From Leucobacter chromiireducens subsp. chromiireducens (GTDB taxonomy: Bacteria > Actinomycetota > Actinomycetes > Actinomycetales > Microbacteriaceae): a DNA stretch of 64,000 nucleotides. The DNA lies in contig NZ_QYAD01000001.1 in NCBI RefSeq assembly GCF_016758255.1, positions 682,001 to 746,000 of the forward strand, written 5' to 3'. Position 1 is the stretch's first letter. Every line of letters begins with the position of its first letter. Below are positions 7,686 to 15,927 of the stretch, in pieces. The notes below the pieces were generated by a model. That model saw nothing but the letters and a program-made list of their open reading frames with translations, ran no database searches and was not told the DNA's origin. The translations under genes were made by a program, and so were the position numbers.

Positions 7686-8089
7686 CCGACGATCAGAACC
7701 AGGGCGTGTTCCCCGTTCCCGGATATAGGGGTGGGGAACACGGGAACAGAGGAACGAGGAACGGGGCCGGGAACAACCAAGATCGGCTCTACGAGAGTTC
7801 CGGGAACGTTCCGGGAACATCGGGGAACACCTCTGTTCCCCGTTCCCCGACCCTATATCCGGGAACAGAGGAACGAGGAACGAAAAGCGCCCCCCGAAAG
7901 CCCTACCGGGTTCAAGCAAGACCCGCTGAGTGGGGCAATGCGGACGGCACGACCAGCCCGCTCGTGAAGCTCTATGGCGGTACCCGGGCACCCGTCGCCG
8001 TTGACTACAGCGAGATCCCGCGTCTCATTGCAGAGCTCGCCGAGCTCCTCCACGAGCACCAACGAACCTCCCGGAAGGAGGAAGCATGA
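7682..8089 (+). CDS. Iteron-containing small protein gene
   Basis: 135 aa from GTG at 7682, overlapping the RepA-like stop (GTGA). The N-terminal 65 residues are low complexity (repeated GN, RGT and PG), because the DNA is an array of GGAAC/GTTCC motifs. The C-terminal 70 residues look like normal protein (RVQARPAEWGNADG ... DYSEIPRLIAELAELLHEHQ). The gene may be real only in part: the DNA may primarily be a replication origin. Ends ATGA-coupled to the next gene. Confidence 0.6.
   Translation: MTDDQNQGVFPVPGYRGGEHGNRGTRNGAGNNQDRLYESSGNVPGTSGNTSVPRSPTLYPGTEERGTKSAPRKPYRVQARPAEWGNADGTTSPLVKLYGGTRAPVAVDYSEIPRLIAELAELLHEHQRTSRKEEA
7708..7882. repeat. GGAAC/GTTCC iteron-like array (candidate origin)
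   Basis: Eleven GGAAC and six GTTCC motifs in 175 bp. They include a perfect 22-bp direct repeat (7742-7763 and 7861-7882, beginning GGGAACAGAGG) and a perfect 16-bp inverted repeat (GTTCCCGGATATAGGG at 7715-7730, reverse complement at 7851-7866). Directly after the RepA-like gene, as expected for iterons bound by a cognate replication protein. Confidence 0.75.
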
Positions 8090-8370
8090 AGACCTACAAG
8101 AACCACCGCTGTAGCCGGCAACACCAAAAACCAGAAACCTTCATCCGCTGCGCACTCCCCACCCACACCTGGGTGAAAGGCACCGGCAGTTTCGCTCTCA
8201 TCAGCTGGTGCGGACGACCAACCATCAGCCTCTGGGAGACCAACGCCGTAGCAACTGTGATCCTCGAAGATCTCAACGCGACCGGTTGCAGGAGCGGATG
8301 CCGAGGACGGCACGAGATCGTGCAAGTCGCCATTAGGCCGGAGACACGAGCGGGCGCAGCACGGGGATGA
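8086..8370 (+). CDS. Small Cys/His-containing protein
   Basis: 94 aa, ATGA-coupled to the previous gene. Contains scattered Cys and His (NHRCSRQHQ, IRCALPTH, TGCRSGCRGRH), which could bind zinc, and a basic C terminus. Not recognised. Last gene of the coupled early operon. Confidence 0.6.
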   Translation: MKTYKNHRCSRQHQKPETFIRCALPTHTWVKGTGSFALISWCGRPTISLWETNAVATVILEDLNATGCRSGCRGRHEIVQVAIRPETRAGAARG

Positions 8371-8485
8371 GCCACAGGCAGTACCCGGTCACAACTGACC
8401 ACGCAACAACCTCAGCGCCATAAACAACCAAGGCGCGAGGCAACACGAAGCCGGCCCCAAAAGGCCGAACGAAAGGAACAAGATA
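8371..8485. other. Short intergenic spacer
   Basis: A/C-rich spacer with a small GGCC-CCAAAA-GGCC hairpin near 8452. No gene or clear promoter seen. Confidence 0.4.
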
Positions 8486-9082
8486 GTGAGTTTCAGCACA
8501 GGAATGAGCATCACCTTCCGAAGCGAAGGCGTCACCATCCACGACAACGAAAGCCCCGACCTTGTGGAGGTCGCAGGACAGATTAAGCAGCTTCGGGACA
8601 CCGCCCGCCAAGCCAGCAAGACACACAGCGCTGAACTCGCGGACATCCGACACGACCCACAGCTCAGCGACCAAGGACGAGCCGAACGCATCGCGGACGC
8701 AGAAACCGCATACGCAGCCGCACGCCGCAGCCGCATCAACGCCGAGAACCAGGTCATCGACACCAAGATCACGGAACTCGAGCGGCGCCTCGACGGGTTC
8801 GTCGGGTGCAGCGAAAACAACATCATCGCCTACCGAGACGCACAAGACCGAGCCGAAGCCGTCAGAGACAACGACCGTGCCGCAAAGGTCATGGACCGCG
8901 CACTACGCAGCAACGACCGAACACTCGCACACGCACTCTTCCGAGAAGCAGTCGAGAACCACTGGGAAGACGCACAGCGCGCCTTCACGAAAGCAAACCC
9001 CACAGTCGCAGCACTCGTCAACGACGTACAAAAGCTGCGCACACTCCGCAGCGAGTTCGGACGAGGCCTCAACTACATGTGA
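8486..9082 (+). CDS. Coiled-coil hypothetical protein
   Basis: 198 aa from GTG at 8486 with GAAAGGA upstream. After a short beta-rich start (MSITFRSEGVTIHD) almost the whole chain is charged helix (VAGQIKQLRDTARQASK ... RSRINAENQVIDTKITELER), probably a coiled coil. No recognised domain. The coding strand is strikingly A/C-rich compared with the G/T-rich genes that follow. A strong terminator lies 15 bp downstream. Confidence 0.7.
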   Translation: MSFSTGMSITFRSEGVTIHDNESPDLVEVAGQIKQLRDTARQASKTHSAELADIRHDPQLSDQGRAERIADAETAYAAARRSRINAENQVIDTKITELERRLDGFVGCSENNIIAYRDAQDRAEAVRDNDRAAKVMDRALRSNDRTLAHALFREAVENHWEDAQRAFTKANPTVAALVNDVQKLRTLRSEFGRGLNYM

Positions 9083-9096
9083 ACACGCAACACAAA

Positions 9097-9132
9097 GCCA
9101 CTCCTCCTGGGCAAACACCCAGGGGGAGTGGC
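9097..9132 (+). terminator. Terminator between early and late modules
   Basis: Stem GCCACTCCTCCTGGG / CCCAGGGGGAGTGGC with loop CAAACA, ending 50 bp after the coiled-coil gene. Separates the early half of the island from the scaffold/tape-measure half. Confidence 0.75.
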
Positions 9133-9323
9133 CCCCAAGCCGTCATCTACAAGACCTCCGGTGCTTGCCGTTCTCTCTCTCCGGCATTTTTTCTTTTTTC
9201 GTGGGGGAGGTGTTGGGCTCCGTTGGGAACGTAGTTTTGGCATCGTTGTGCGGCGATTTGGGGTGTGGTGGCTTCTCTGGGGAAGACTCTCCGCTCAGCT
9301 GATGGCAACACTTAGGAGGTTTG

Positions 9324-9557
9324 GTGTCTCGGGGTTTGGGTTCGTGTCAACGGTTCCTGTTGGAGTCGTTCTTGTCGCATCCTGATGGTTTCGGGCTGGT
9401 GGTTACATCGGCTGCGACCACGCGTTCGGATGCGGTTTCGTTGCGTCGAGCGGCGCACACGTTGGCCTCACGTGGGCTAGTGCGAGTGGTGAGCGTGTTT
9501 GATCATGGCTCGCATCGCATGGTGATCTATTTAGTGAAGGAGTCAATCAATGGCTGA
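9324..9557 (+). CDS. Small winged-helix-like protein
   Basis: 77 aa from GTG at 9324, chosen because AGGAGG (9314-9319) precedes it by 4 bp. The sequence DGFGLVVTSAATTRSDAVSL, then RRAAHTLASRGLVRVVSV and SHRMVIYLV, looks like a helix-turn-helix followed by a beta wing. Its stop overlaps the start of the scaffold-like gene by eight bases, so they are coupled. It may regulate the late genes; unproven. Confidence 0.6.
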   Translation: MSRGLGSCQRFLLESFLSHPDGFGLVVTSAATTRSDAVSLRRAAHTLASRGLVRVVSVFDHGSHRMVIYLVKESING

Positions 9558-10017
9558 AGGTGTTTCGGCGGTACCGTCGCCGGCAGACGTGGCCGTCCGG
9601 GTCGCTGAGCGGACGTTCACACAAACTGAGGTGGACGAGATTGTTCAGAGCCGTTTGAAGAATATGAAGGCTGAGTACGAGCAGGTGCAGGCGCGTGCGG
9701 CTTCTGCGCAGGATCTAGAGTCACGCAACCAGCAGCTGGTGTCTGAGCTGTCCTCGTTGCAGTTGGAGAATTTGCGAGTGCGTATTGCTGCGGAGTTTGG
9801 CATCGGGTCGGTCGACCGCGACATTCTTCTCACTGCGACCGATGAGGGCATGTTGCGGATGCAGGCGGAGCGGTTCGCCGGTCTCGTGTCTCAACGACTC
9901 GTTGGGGGCAACCTGGCGCCCCGTGAAGGTGGCGTGGTTCAGCGGCCGGAGCCCAGCGGCGAGAGTATGCGCGAGAGCTTGAGGGAATTGTTCGATAGCG
10001 AACCGATGTGGGATTAG
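9550..10017 (+). CDS. Phage capsid scaffolding-like protein
   Basis: 155 aa. The pattern is that of phage head scaffolding proteins: TFTQTEVDEIVQSRLKNMKA, a central coiled coil (residues about 40-75, ESRNQQLVSELSSLQLENL), then RIAAEFGIGSVDRDILLTAT and TDEGMLRMQAERFAGL, and an unstructured acidic C terminus (SLRELFDSEP). In siphophages this gene lies just before the major capsid gene; here no capsid gene follows. It could redirect assembly of another phage's capsid, as size-redirecting proteins of satellites do; that is inference. Confidence 0.7.
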   Translation: MAEGVSAVPSPADVAVRVAERTFTQTEVDEIVQSRLKNMKAEYEQVQARAASAQDLESRNQQLVSELSSLQLENLRVRIAAEFGIGSVDRDILLTATDEGMLRMQAERFAGLVSQRLVGGNLAPREGGVVQRPEPSGESMRESLRELFDSEPMWD

Positions 10018-10066
10018 AGACGCAATAGACGGTTGTCTCGTTGTTCCAAACCGCTTATTGCGGGCA

Positions 10067-10093
10067 GGGGAGTCTCGTTTGGGGCTCCCTTTT
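10067..10093 (+). terminator. Possible terminator after scaffold-like gene
   Basis: GGGAG ... CTCCC with TTTT following, 50 bp after the stop. The stem is short, so attenuation rather than full termination is plausible. Confidence 0.45.
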
Positions 10094-10121
10094 GTGTTTC
10101 GTGGGTATGAGAGGGGCAGTG

Positions 10122-10331
10122 ATGCTCGAGAAGGAAGATCTTGAAAGGTTGATGGCTGAGTGCCGAGAGTTCGGGTTGGCTGATGTGAAGGCGCTCGAAG
10201 CTGGGTGGAGTGATCTGGCGCAGAGGTTCCCTGGTGATGGTGCTGAGCTCATGGAGAAGCTGATGGCGTTTCTGCGGGTCGCGGCTGAGAGCACTCGTGA
10301 GATGGACCGGTTGAACGGGGAGGTGCTCTGA
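10122..10331 (+). CDS. Small helical protein upstream of tape measure
   Basis: 69 aa from the ATG at 10122, with GAGGGG 4 bp upstream. Acidic helical protein (EKEDLERLMAECREFGLADV ... ELMEKLMAFLRVAAESTREM). In siphophages the tail assembly chaperones occupy this position directly before the tape measure gene; this protein is smaller and no slippery frameshift site was seen, so that role is only suggested. Stop overlaps the tape measure ATG by one base. Confidence 0.7.
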   Translation: MLEKEDLERLMAECREFGLADVKALEAGWSDLAQRFPGDGAELMEKLMAFLRVAAESTREMDRLNGEVL

Positions 10332-13300
10332 TGGCGGATCGGTCAGTCAAGGTAACTCTCACCGCGCAGGCTCAGGGCTATATCGCAGCTATGGAGAAGG
10401 CGGCACAGGCCACCCGTGAGGCTGGCAGTGAGACGGAGAAGTTAGCCCAGAAGCAGCAGGCGTTCGAAGAGATGGGCCGTGTTGGGATGGCTTCGGGCGC
10501 GTTGCTTGCGGTCGGGCTTGGGCTCGCGTCTAAGGCGGCGATTGATTGGGACTCCGCGTGGGCTGGGGTTACGAAGACGGTTGATGGGTCGCCGGAGCAG
10601 CTGGCGCAGGTTGAGGCTGGCCTTCGCGGCTTGACGAACGTGCTGCCAGCGTCTCACACAGAGATTGCTGCTGTTGCTGAGGCTGCTGGCCAGCTTGGCA
10701 TCGCGACACCGAATGTTGTGGCGTTCACCAAGACGATGATCGATCTTGGGGAGACGACGAACCTCACCGCAGAGGAAGCCGCAACGCAGCTTGCTCGGTT
10801 TGTGAACGTGATGGGTACTTCGCAGTCTCAGGTGTCGAACCTCGGCGCTGCACTGGTGGAGTTGGGAAACAACTACGCGACCACAGAGGCAGAGATCTTG
10901 TCGATGGCGCAGCGCCTTTCCGGTGCTGGTACTCAGATCGGGATGTCTGAGGGGCAGGTTCTTGGCCTGTCCACCGCCCTGTCTTCAGTCGGCATTGAGG
11001 CTGAGGCCGGCGGCTCTGCGATGTCGAAAGTCATGATCGATATTGCTTCGTCGGTTGATAAGGGTGGTGACCGGCTCGAGAAGTTCGCGTCGGTTGCTGG
11101 TATTTCGGCTGACCAGTTCGCGGCGAAGTGGCGTTCTGATCCTGGTGAGGCGCTCGCTGCGTTCGTGAGTGGTTTGGCGAATGCTGAGGCTCAGGGGAAG
11201 TCCACCTTTGGGGTGCTCGAGGAGCTCGGCATCACTGAGGTGCGAATGCGTGATGCACTCCTGCGCTCCGCGTCAGCTGCTGACCAGTTCTCGTCGGCCA
11301 TGCAGATGGGCAACAGCGCCTTCGAAGAGAACACCGCGCTCGTTGACGAGGCGAACAAGCGCTATGAGACCACAGCTTCCAAGCTGGGGGTTGCGAGGAA
11401 CCAGGCCGTGGATCTGGCGATCTCGTTCGGTGAGCATTTGCTGCCGGCTATCGAGTTCGCAGCTGACGGTGTTGGCCTCTTCACGAACCTTTTGTCTGGG
11501 CTCGATGGGCCTATGGGGGCCGTGGCCGCTTGGGGTGCTGTGGCGTCTGCGAGTGTGCTGCTTGGGGGTGGCGTGATGATGGCCGCGGTCCCCAAGATCG
11601 CCGCGTTCAAGGTCGCCCTGGAAACTCTGGAAGTCACATCAACCCGGGTGCTTGATGGGGTGGGTCGGGTTACTGGCATGCTCGGGAATCCGTGGGTGCT
11701 TGGCGTGACTGCTGCAGCTTCCGTTGTTGGTGTTCTTGTGGCGGAGCAGAACCGCCTCAGTAACCAGGCGAAGGCCCTTGCTGACACCCTGGACGGTGCG
11801 ACGGGTGCGATCACGGAGAACTCTGAAGCGTGGGCTGCGAACGAGCTGCAGCAGCAGGGTGTGCTGTCCGCGGCGAAGCGGTTGGGGATCTCCGCGAGTG
11901 ACATGACACAGGCATGGCTTGGCAACGCGGACGCACTCGAGACCGTGAATGGTCGGTTGGACAAGTTTAAGCACGATGCAGATTTCAGGCTTGAGAACGC
12001 GGACTGGAAGGGCTGGTCTGACGACCTTGCCGATGTGGGGTACGCCCTCGACGGGAGCAACAAGGTCCTTTCCGAGGCGAAGACCAGACAGCAGGAGCTC
12101 ACGGAAGCAACCGGGCAGGGGAGCGCTGCTGCTGGTGACGCGGCCGACTCCGCGCAGGAACAGACTGCTTCACTTGAGGAGCTCGCTGGTGTGGCGGCGA
12201 AGACTAGTGACGAGATCTTTGATCTTGCTGACCAAATCCGCAACTTCGGTGAGGGCGCTTTCGATATGGAGGGGGCCGCGATCAAGTTGCAGGCCGAGTA
12301 TCGGAAGCTCGCGGAGGCGTTTGCTGAGGGTGGGCAGTCGCTCGACATCACGACGGCTGCAGGCGCTGACACGGTGTCGATGCTGCTCGATATCGCTTCA
12401 GCAGCGAACGCTTCTGCCGGCGCAACATTCGAGATGACGGGTTCGCAGGAAGAAGCGAACAAGATTCTTGATGAGGCACGGCAGAAGATCATCGACGCCC
12501 GGGTGGCGTTGGATGAATCGCCTGAGGCTGCTGCAGCGTGGGCGGACCAGTTCCTGTCATCGTCGCAGGCGGTCTCTGAGGCTGCTGAAGCGTCGAAGGT
12601 CGCGATTGATGACATCCCTGATGAGAAGAAGATCTTCATGGATGCTGACACTGCTGCGGCGCTCGAGGGTATCGATGGGGTGCAGGTCATCCAGGTTGAT
12701 GAGAAGACCGCTGTGGTTGTTGGTGAGACTGACGATGCGATGGCGAAGATCGGTGAGGTTGTCGCGAACAATCCACCGGAGAAGGTTTTGCAGATCAGTG
12801 CGGATGCGGCTGATGCGTACCGCGGTATCGATGGTGTGAACGTTCGCAAGGTGAACGGGAAGACCGCGTATGTGTGGGGCAACAACGCTGAAGCGATCAA
12901 GCATATTGAAGAGGTCAACAAGACGCAGACGCCTCGCAAGATGGTGTGGATTGGGGCTGACGATTCCGGGTTCCGCAGTGTGTGGGACTCGATTGCGGCA
13001 CTGGGTCCGATCCAGAAGATCGTGAACTTCGTGAAGGGCACGAGCGCGAGCGATAACGCGAACGGCGGCATCTACGCCTACGCGAATGGGGGCATCGCGG
13101 CCTATGCCGGCGGCGGGTTCGCGACAGGGATCTACAAGGGTGGCGCCCCGATTCACAAGTTCGCTGAGCCTGAGACGGTGTGGGAGGCGTACATCTCGGG
13201 GAAGCCTGATCAGCGGGAACGCAACCGGCAGATCTGGGTTGAGACAGGCGAACGTCTCGGCATGGGAACCGGTAGCCAGGCAACGGTGTACGTGCCGACA

Positions 13301-13420
13301 TCGGTCACTGTGAGGGACGCGGACAACCGTTTGGTGGGGACGATGGCGGTTGTTGCTGACCAGCGAATCGACGGCTATACGGAAGAACGGGCCCAGGCAG
13401 AACGCAGGGCCCGTCACTAA
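10331..13420 (+). CDS. Phage tail tape measure protein
   Basis: 1029 aa. N-terminal 350 residues match the TP901-type tape measure family (DWDSAWAGVTKTVDGSPEQL, LGETTNLTAEEAATQLARF, SALSSVGIEAEAGGSAMSK). Two hydrophobic segments near residues 390-425 and 455-475, then a long helical region, two similar units of about 43 residues near 760-855 (each with GIDGVxVxxV and KTAxVxG), and the actinophage-type C terminus (HKFAEPETVWEAYISGK). The protein sets tail length by spanning the tail tube; by the common 1.5 angstrom per residue rule this would be about 150 nm. No tail tube, chaperone or baseplate gene accompanies it, so it would have to work with helper tail proteins. Confidence 0.92.
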   Translation: MADRSVKVTLTAQAQGYIAAMEKAAQATREAGSETEKLAQKQQAFEEMGRVGMASGALLAVGLGLASKAAIDWDSAWAGVTKTVDGSPEQLAQVEAGLRGLTNVLPASHTEIAAVAEAAGQLGIATPNVVAFTKTMIDLGETTNLTAEEAATQLARFVNVMGTSQSQVSNLGAALVELGNNYATTEAEILSMAQRLSGAGTQIGMSEGQVLGLSTALSSVGIEAEAGGSAMSKVMIDIASSVDKGGDRLEKFASVAGISADQFAAKWRSDPGEALAAFVSGLANAEAQGKSTFGVLEELGITEVRMRDALLRSASAADQFSSAMQMGNSAFEENTALVDEANKRYETTASKLGVARNQAVDLAISFGEHLLPAIEFAADGVGLFTNLLSGLDGPMGAVAAWGAVASASVLLGGGVMMAAVPKIAAFKVALETLEVTSTRVLDGVGRVTGMLGNPWVLGVTAAASVVGVLVAEQNRLSNQAKALADTLDGATGAITENSEAWAANELQQQGVLSAAKRLGISASDMTQAWLGNADALETVNGRLDKFKHDADFRLENADWKGWSDDLADVGYALDGSNKVLSEAKTRQQELTEATGQGSAAAGDAADSAQEQTASLEELAGVAAKTSDEIFDLADQIRNFGEGAFDMEGAAIKLQAEYRKLAEAFAEGGQSLDITTAAGADTVSMLLDIASAANASAGATFEMTGSQEEANKILDEARQKIIDARVALDESPEAAAAWADQFLSSSQAVSEAAEASKVAIDDIPDEKKIFMDADTAAALEGIDGVQVIQVDEKTAVVVGETDDAMAKIGEVVANNPPEKVLQISADAADAYRGIDGVNVRKVNGKTAYVWGNNAEAIKHIEEVNKTQTPRKMVWIGADDSGFRSVWDSIAALGPIQKIVNFVKGTSASDNANGGIYAYANGGIAAYAGGGFATGIYKGGAPIHKFAEPETVWEAYISGKPDQRERNRQIWVETGERLGMGTGSQATVYVPTSVTVRDADNRLVGTMAVVADQRIDGYTEERAQAERRARH

Positions 13421-13427
13421 CAAGTAG

Positions 13428-13461
13428 GTGCCCCTCTCCAGCTACGGCTGCGGAGGGGCAC
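13428..13461. terminator. Bidirectional terminator after tape measure
   Basis: Stem GTGCCCCTC / GAGGGGCAC between the convergent tape measure and DUF4145 genes. Serves both directions. Confidence 0.7.
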
Positions 13462-13481
13462 TACTCGTGTCTCTACCCTGA

Positions 13482-14204
13482 TTAGGGCCGCGACTGCGCA
13501 TCTCGCTTTCGTTGCGCTGCAGCTTGAACCCCGTCCGGAAGCAAGCTGAACAGGTCTGAGGCCCGCTGCGGCTTGGCCACTAACTCGTCAACAACCTGGT
13601 TGATGCTTCCCAGAAGCACGGGCGCCAACTCCGCATCCGCCTCATCAAGGAATAGAGCAACAGCCCCGTCATCAGATTTGCTGTGCAACACCCGATTCCC
13701 GGTATCTCGAAGTACCGTGAGGAGTTGCCACAACGGCTCACTCACCTGTGTCGATAGCAAGGCGATGCGGTCGTCAAGTCGAGAATCGGGAGGTCCGATC
13801 TCTAGAGCTTTGAGTTCAACTTCTAGAGCGGCTCTCGCCAGGGCCGCCGAAGCTCTCCGGGACACTGGCAGAACGCTCGCTGCTTCTTCGTAAAGTACCT
13901 TCGCGGCAGCATCCATCAGCTCGTGTGCGCGTTCAACGCCGGTGCGAAGGGGCGGATGGATAAGCGCTTCCTTGCGCCAGGTCGTGCGCTCGTTGCAGGA
14001 TTTGCACTCGCTAGTCTTCCAATTGCTGTAAACCGCGACAGTTTTCGCTGGATCGGCCTCGACGTACTCTACGTCATCGTAGTAACGGTGTTGTGAACCA
14101 TTTTCATCGTAAAAGTACAGTTCGAACCACTCGTGATGTGAGAAGGCTCCGCATCGTGCGCAGTTGAATCGATCTCGGTCCAAAGCGGGTGCGTTGTCAT
14201 TCAT
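13482..14204 (-). CDS. DUF4145 (HEPN-like) protein
   Basis: 240 aa. N-terminal zinc-ribbon-like part with FNCARCG and SECKSCN pairs; residues about 105-200 match DUF4145 (ASAALARAALEVELKALEIG, then LLTVLRDTGNRVLHSKSDD), which ends in the family's R-x7-H pattern. DUF4145 is a helical HEPN-related domain often found with restriction or other defence genes. Last gene of a minus-strand trio; 36 bp follow the Panacea stop. A nuclease or antiviral effector role is inference. Confidence 0.8.
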   Translation of the reverse strand: MNDNAPALDRDRFNCARCGAFSHHEWFELYFYDENGSQHRYYDDVEYVEADPAKTVAVYSNWKTSECKSCNERTTWRKEALIHPPLRTGVERAHELMDAAAKVLYEEAASVLPVSRRASAALARAALEVELKALEIGPPDSRLDDRIALLSTQVSEPLWQLLTVLRDTGNRVLHSKSDDGAVALFLDEADAELAPVLLGSINQVVDELVAKPQRASDLFSLLPDGVQAAAQRKRDAQSRP

Positions 14205-14240
14205 ATCTTGAGAGTACCGCGGGCGACTATTCCAGCGGAG

Positions 14241-14705
14241 TCAGTCCTTTAGCTCGCGCCTAAAGTACTCCAGCATCGAGTGCTTGGTAATGACACTGTT
14301 ATCGCGCTGACCGTCGGATACGCTAGCCTGCTGCCTGGCTTCTGCCCACGGGGTGCCGGGTCTATGCGTCAATTCACTGAGCTCAATGCCCGAAAGGGCT
14401 CCGTAGTTGTGGAGCATTGCCTGGACTATTAGTTCAGGAAAACCGACAATCCGGGTGGATTTTCCTTGGTTCCAGGAGGACACGCTGTATTTGCCGCGAT
14501 GCTGCATATACAGGTCCCAGTTAACGGGGCCGTTCTTCCAAGCATGAAAATCTTCCGCGAAGAGCGGCTCGCCGGAAATCCCTAGCGACCAACCCTGCCC
14601 GAAGAAACAAAGCTTCTGCAGCTTCATTGTGGATATAGGTCCATCGAACTTTGCGAGGATAAATGCGGCAACGTCATGGATGCTTGCGGTGCTAGCGGCC
14701 ATCAC
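14241..14705 (-). CDS. Panacea (DUF4065/SocA-like) protein
   Basis: 154 aa. Typical Panacea domain: VAAFILAKFDGPISTMKLQK, LCFFGQGWSLGISGEPLF, FHAWKNGPVNWDLYMQHRG, and YGALSGIELSELTHRPGTPW. Panacea proteins act as antitoxins or proteolytic adaptors in many toxin-antitoxin pairs with unrelated toxins. The GTG at 14705 (ATG at 14702 is also possible) overlaps the stop of the upstream 2TM-GAF gene, so those two are translationally coupled; the toxin partner could be that protein or the downstream DUF4145 protein. Confidence 0.88.
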   Translation of the reverse strand: MMAASTASIHDVAAFILAKFDGPISTMKLQKLCFFGQGWSLGISGEPLFAEDFHAWKNGPVNWDLYMQHRGKYSVSSWNQGKSTRIVGFPELIVQAMLHNYGALSGIELSELTHRPGTPWAEARQQASVSDGQRDNSVITKHSMLEYFRRELKD

Positions 14706-15628
14706 TTCACCTCCTCGCCAGTGATAGTCATTCCAACAATGCTACCCGGTGAAGGAGTGCCAAAGGATATACCACGCCGGGCTGCCTCACGCCGCAACTC
14801 GTCGAGCTCGGGCTTTGTGTCCTTTGCGGCTCCAACCGTCTTAGCTAGTCCAATCCCGATTAAGAAAGCTACGGTATGAGCTACCGCGATCTCGTCCTCG
14901 GTGAATCGGCGTCTCTTTTCTCTCGTGTCGATTGATAGGACACCTCGAGGCTTATTGTCCACAATAATTGGGACGGCAAAGAACGCATGCCAGGTTGTTC
15001 CATTGGGGCGATCAACTTGGTCCTTCTCTTTCCTGACTGGGTATGGGACGCAAAGATACTGCGTGCCGCTCGCGACATCAATCAGTCGTTTCCCGTGCGG
15101 TGAGTCGGAATTGAATTCAGCTCGAGGGGTGTCCCCTCGTCCGGAGAATGATCGCCTCGTAAGGTATTGGGTGTCTCCGTCCTTGCTCTCAGATCCCTCG
15201 AGTTCGTAAACGCAGACGCGTGAGCCGCGCATTAAAAAGAGAGGCACTGCAGTTCGAACGACATTGTCGAAAAAGTCCTGCTTTGCCCGTGTGTTTCTGG
15301 GTGACGCGATGTACTGGCTCACTACCTGTAGGACTGCGTTGAGGGAATCGTTGAACTCAGACTGGGTGCTTGAGCGTTCAGTATCTGCTCTCGAAGATCT
15401 GATTTGATTCCAGGAGAGCAGCCCGACTCCGACCAGGCAGAGAAAGGCCCCTAACCAGATCGCATCTCCGCCATCCTCAACTACTTCACCGTCGCTCTTA
15501 AGTGTCAACCCATAGCTGATCAGAATCGGACCGCCGGCTACTAGCAGCGTTCCGACCACGAAACGGATCCAGTCGAGCGTCTTGCCCCCTCGGGACGTCG
15601 CTGCGTGATGGCGTCGTGACATACTCAC
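14702..15628 (-). CDS. Membrane-anchored GAF-domain protein
   Basis: 308 aa from GTG at 15628 (ATG at 15622 also in frame). Two transmembrane helices near residues 20-42 (IRFVVGTLLVAGGPILISYG) and 55-75 (AIWLGAFLCLVGVGLLSW), then a helix and a GAF domain at about 115-270 (YLCVPYP, WHAFFAVPIIVDNKPRGVLS, EDEIAVAHTVAFLIGIGL). GAF domains bind small ligands or nucleotides. No output domain follows. First gene of the cargo operon. A sensor that reports a signal to the Panacea partner, or a membrane-acting toxin, are both possible. Confidence 0.75.
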   Translation of the reverse strand: MSMSRRHHAATSRGGKTLDWIRFVVGTLLVAGGPILISYGLTLKSDGEVVEDGGDAIWLGAFLCLVGVGLLSWNQIRSSRADTERSSTQSEFNDSLNAVLQVVSQYIASPRNTRAKQDFFDNVVRTAVPLFLMRGSRVCVYELEGSESKDGDTQYLTRRSFSGRGDTPRAEFNSDSPHGKRLIDVASGTQYLCVPYPVRKEKDQVDRPNGTTWHAFFAVPIIVDNKPRGVLSIDTREKRRRFTEDEIAVAHTVAFLIGIGLAKTVGAAKDTKPELDELRREAARRGISFGTPSPGSIVGMTITGEEVK

Positions 15629-15927
15629 ACAGGGTACAGGATTCGCTATTGCTTCTTGGTGGTGGGCACGATCTCAAATCTCATGTGAATTCGATGTCCG
15701 CGCGAGCTTCACTCCGTCGCATCTGAGGCATCCGCCTATGGGATCATCACCGGGCAATCGCATTACGGGCACTGGGGAGCGCTGGGTGGTATCAGGCCCC
15801 TTTCGTTCATCCGCCCAGTCTGCGCGTCAACGACGGCCGCTGCGAACACGATCCCGAAATATGGATCCCTCGGTCCTCACGGATCCAGTACATGATGAGC
15901 GCACCATGCGGATCTTGTACGCCGCTA
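15629..15927. other. Intergenic region upstream of cargo operon
   Basis: About 300 bp without a convincing gene. It should hold the promoter for the leftward cargo operon. Two GGATCC palindromes flank a 12-bp spacer near 15860-15885. No other signal seen. Confidence 0.4.

Noticed and set aside
9128-9385. Small plus-strand gene starting in the terminator at 9097-9132
   Set aside because: Starts inside a hairpin, is Trp/Phe/Gly-rich and overlaps the better-supported winged-helix gene.
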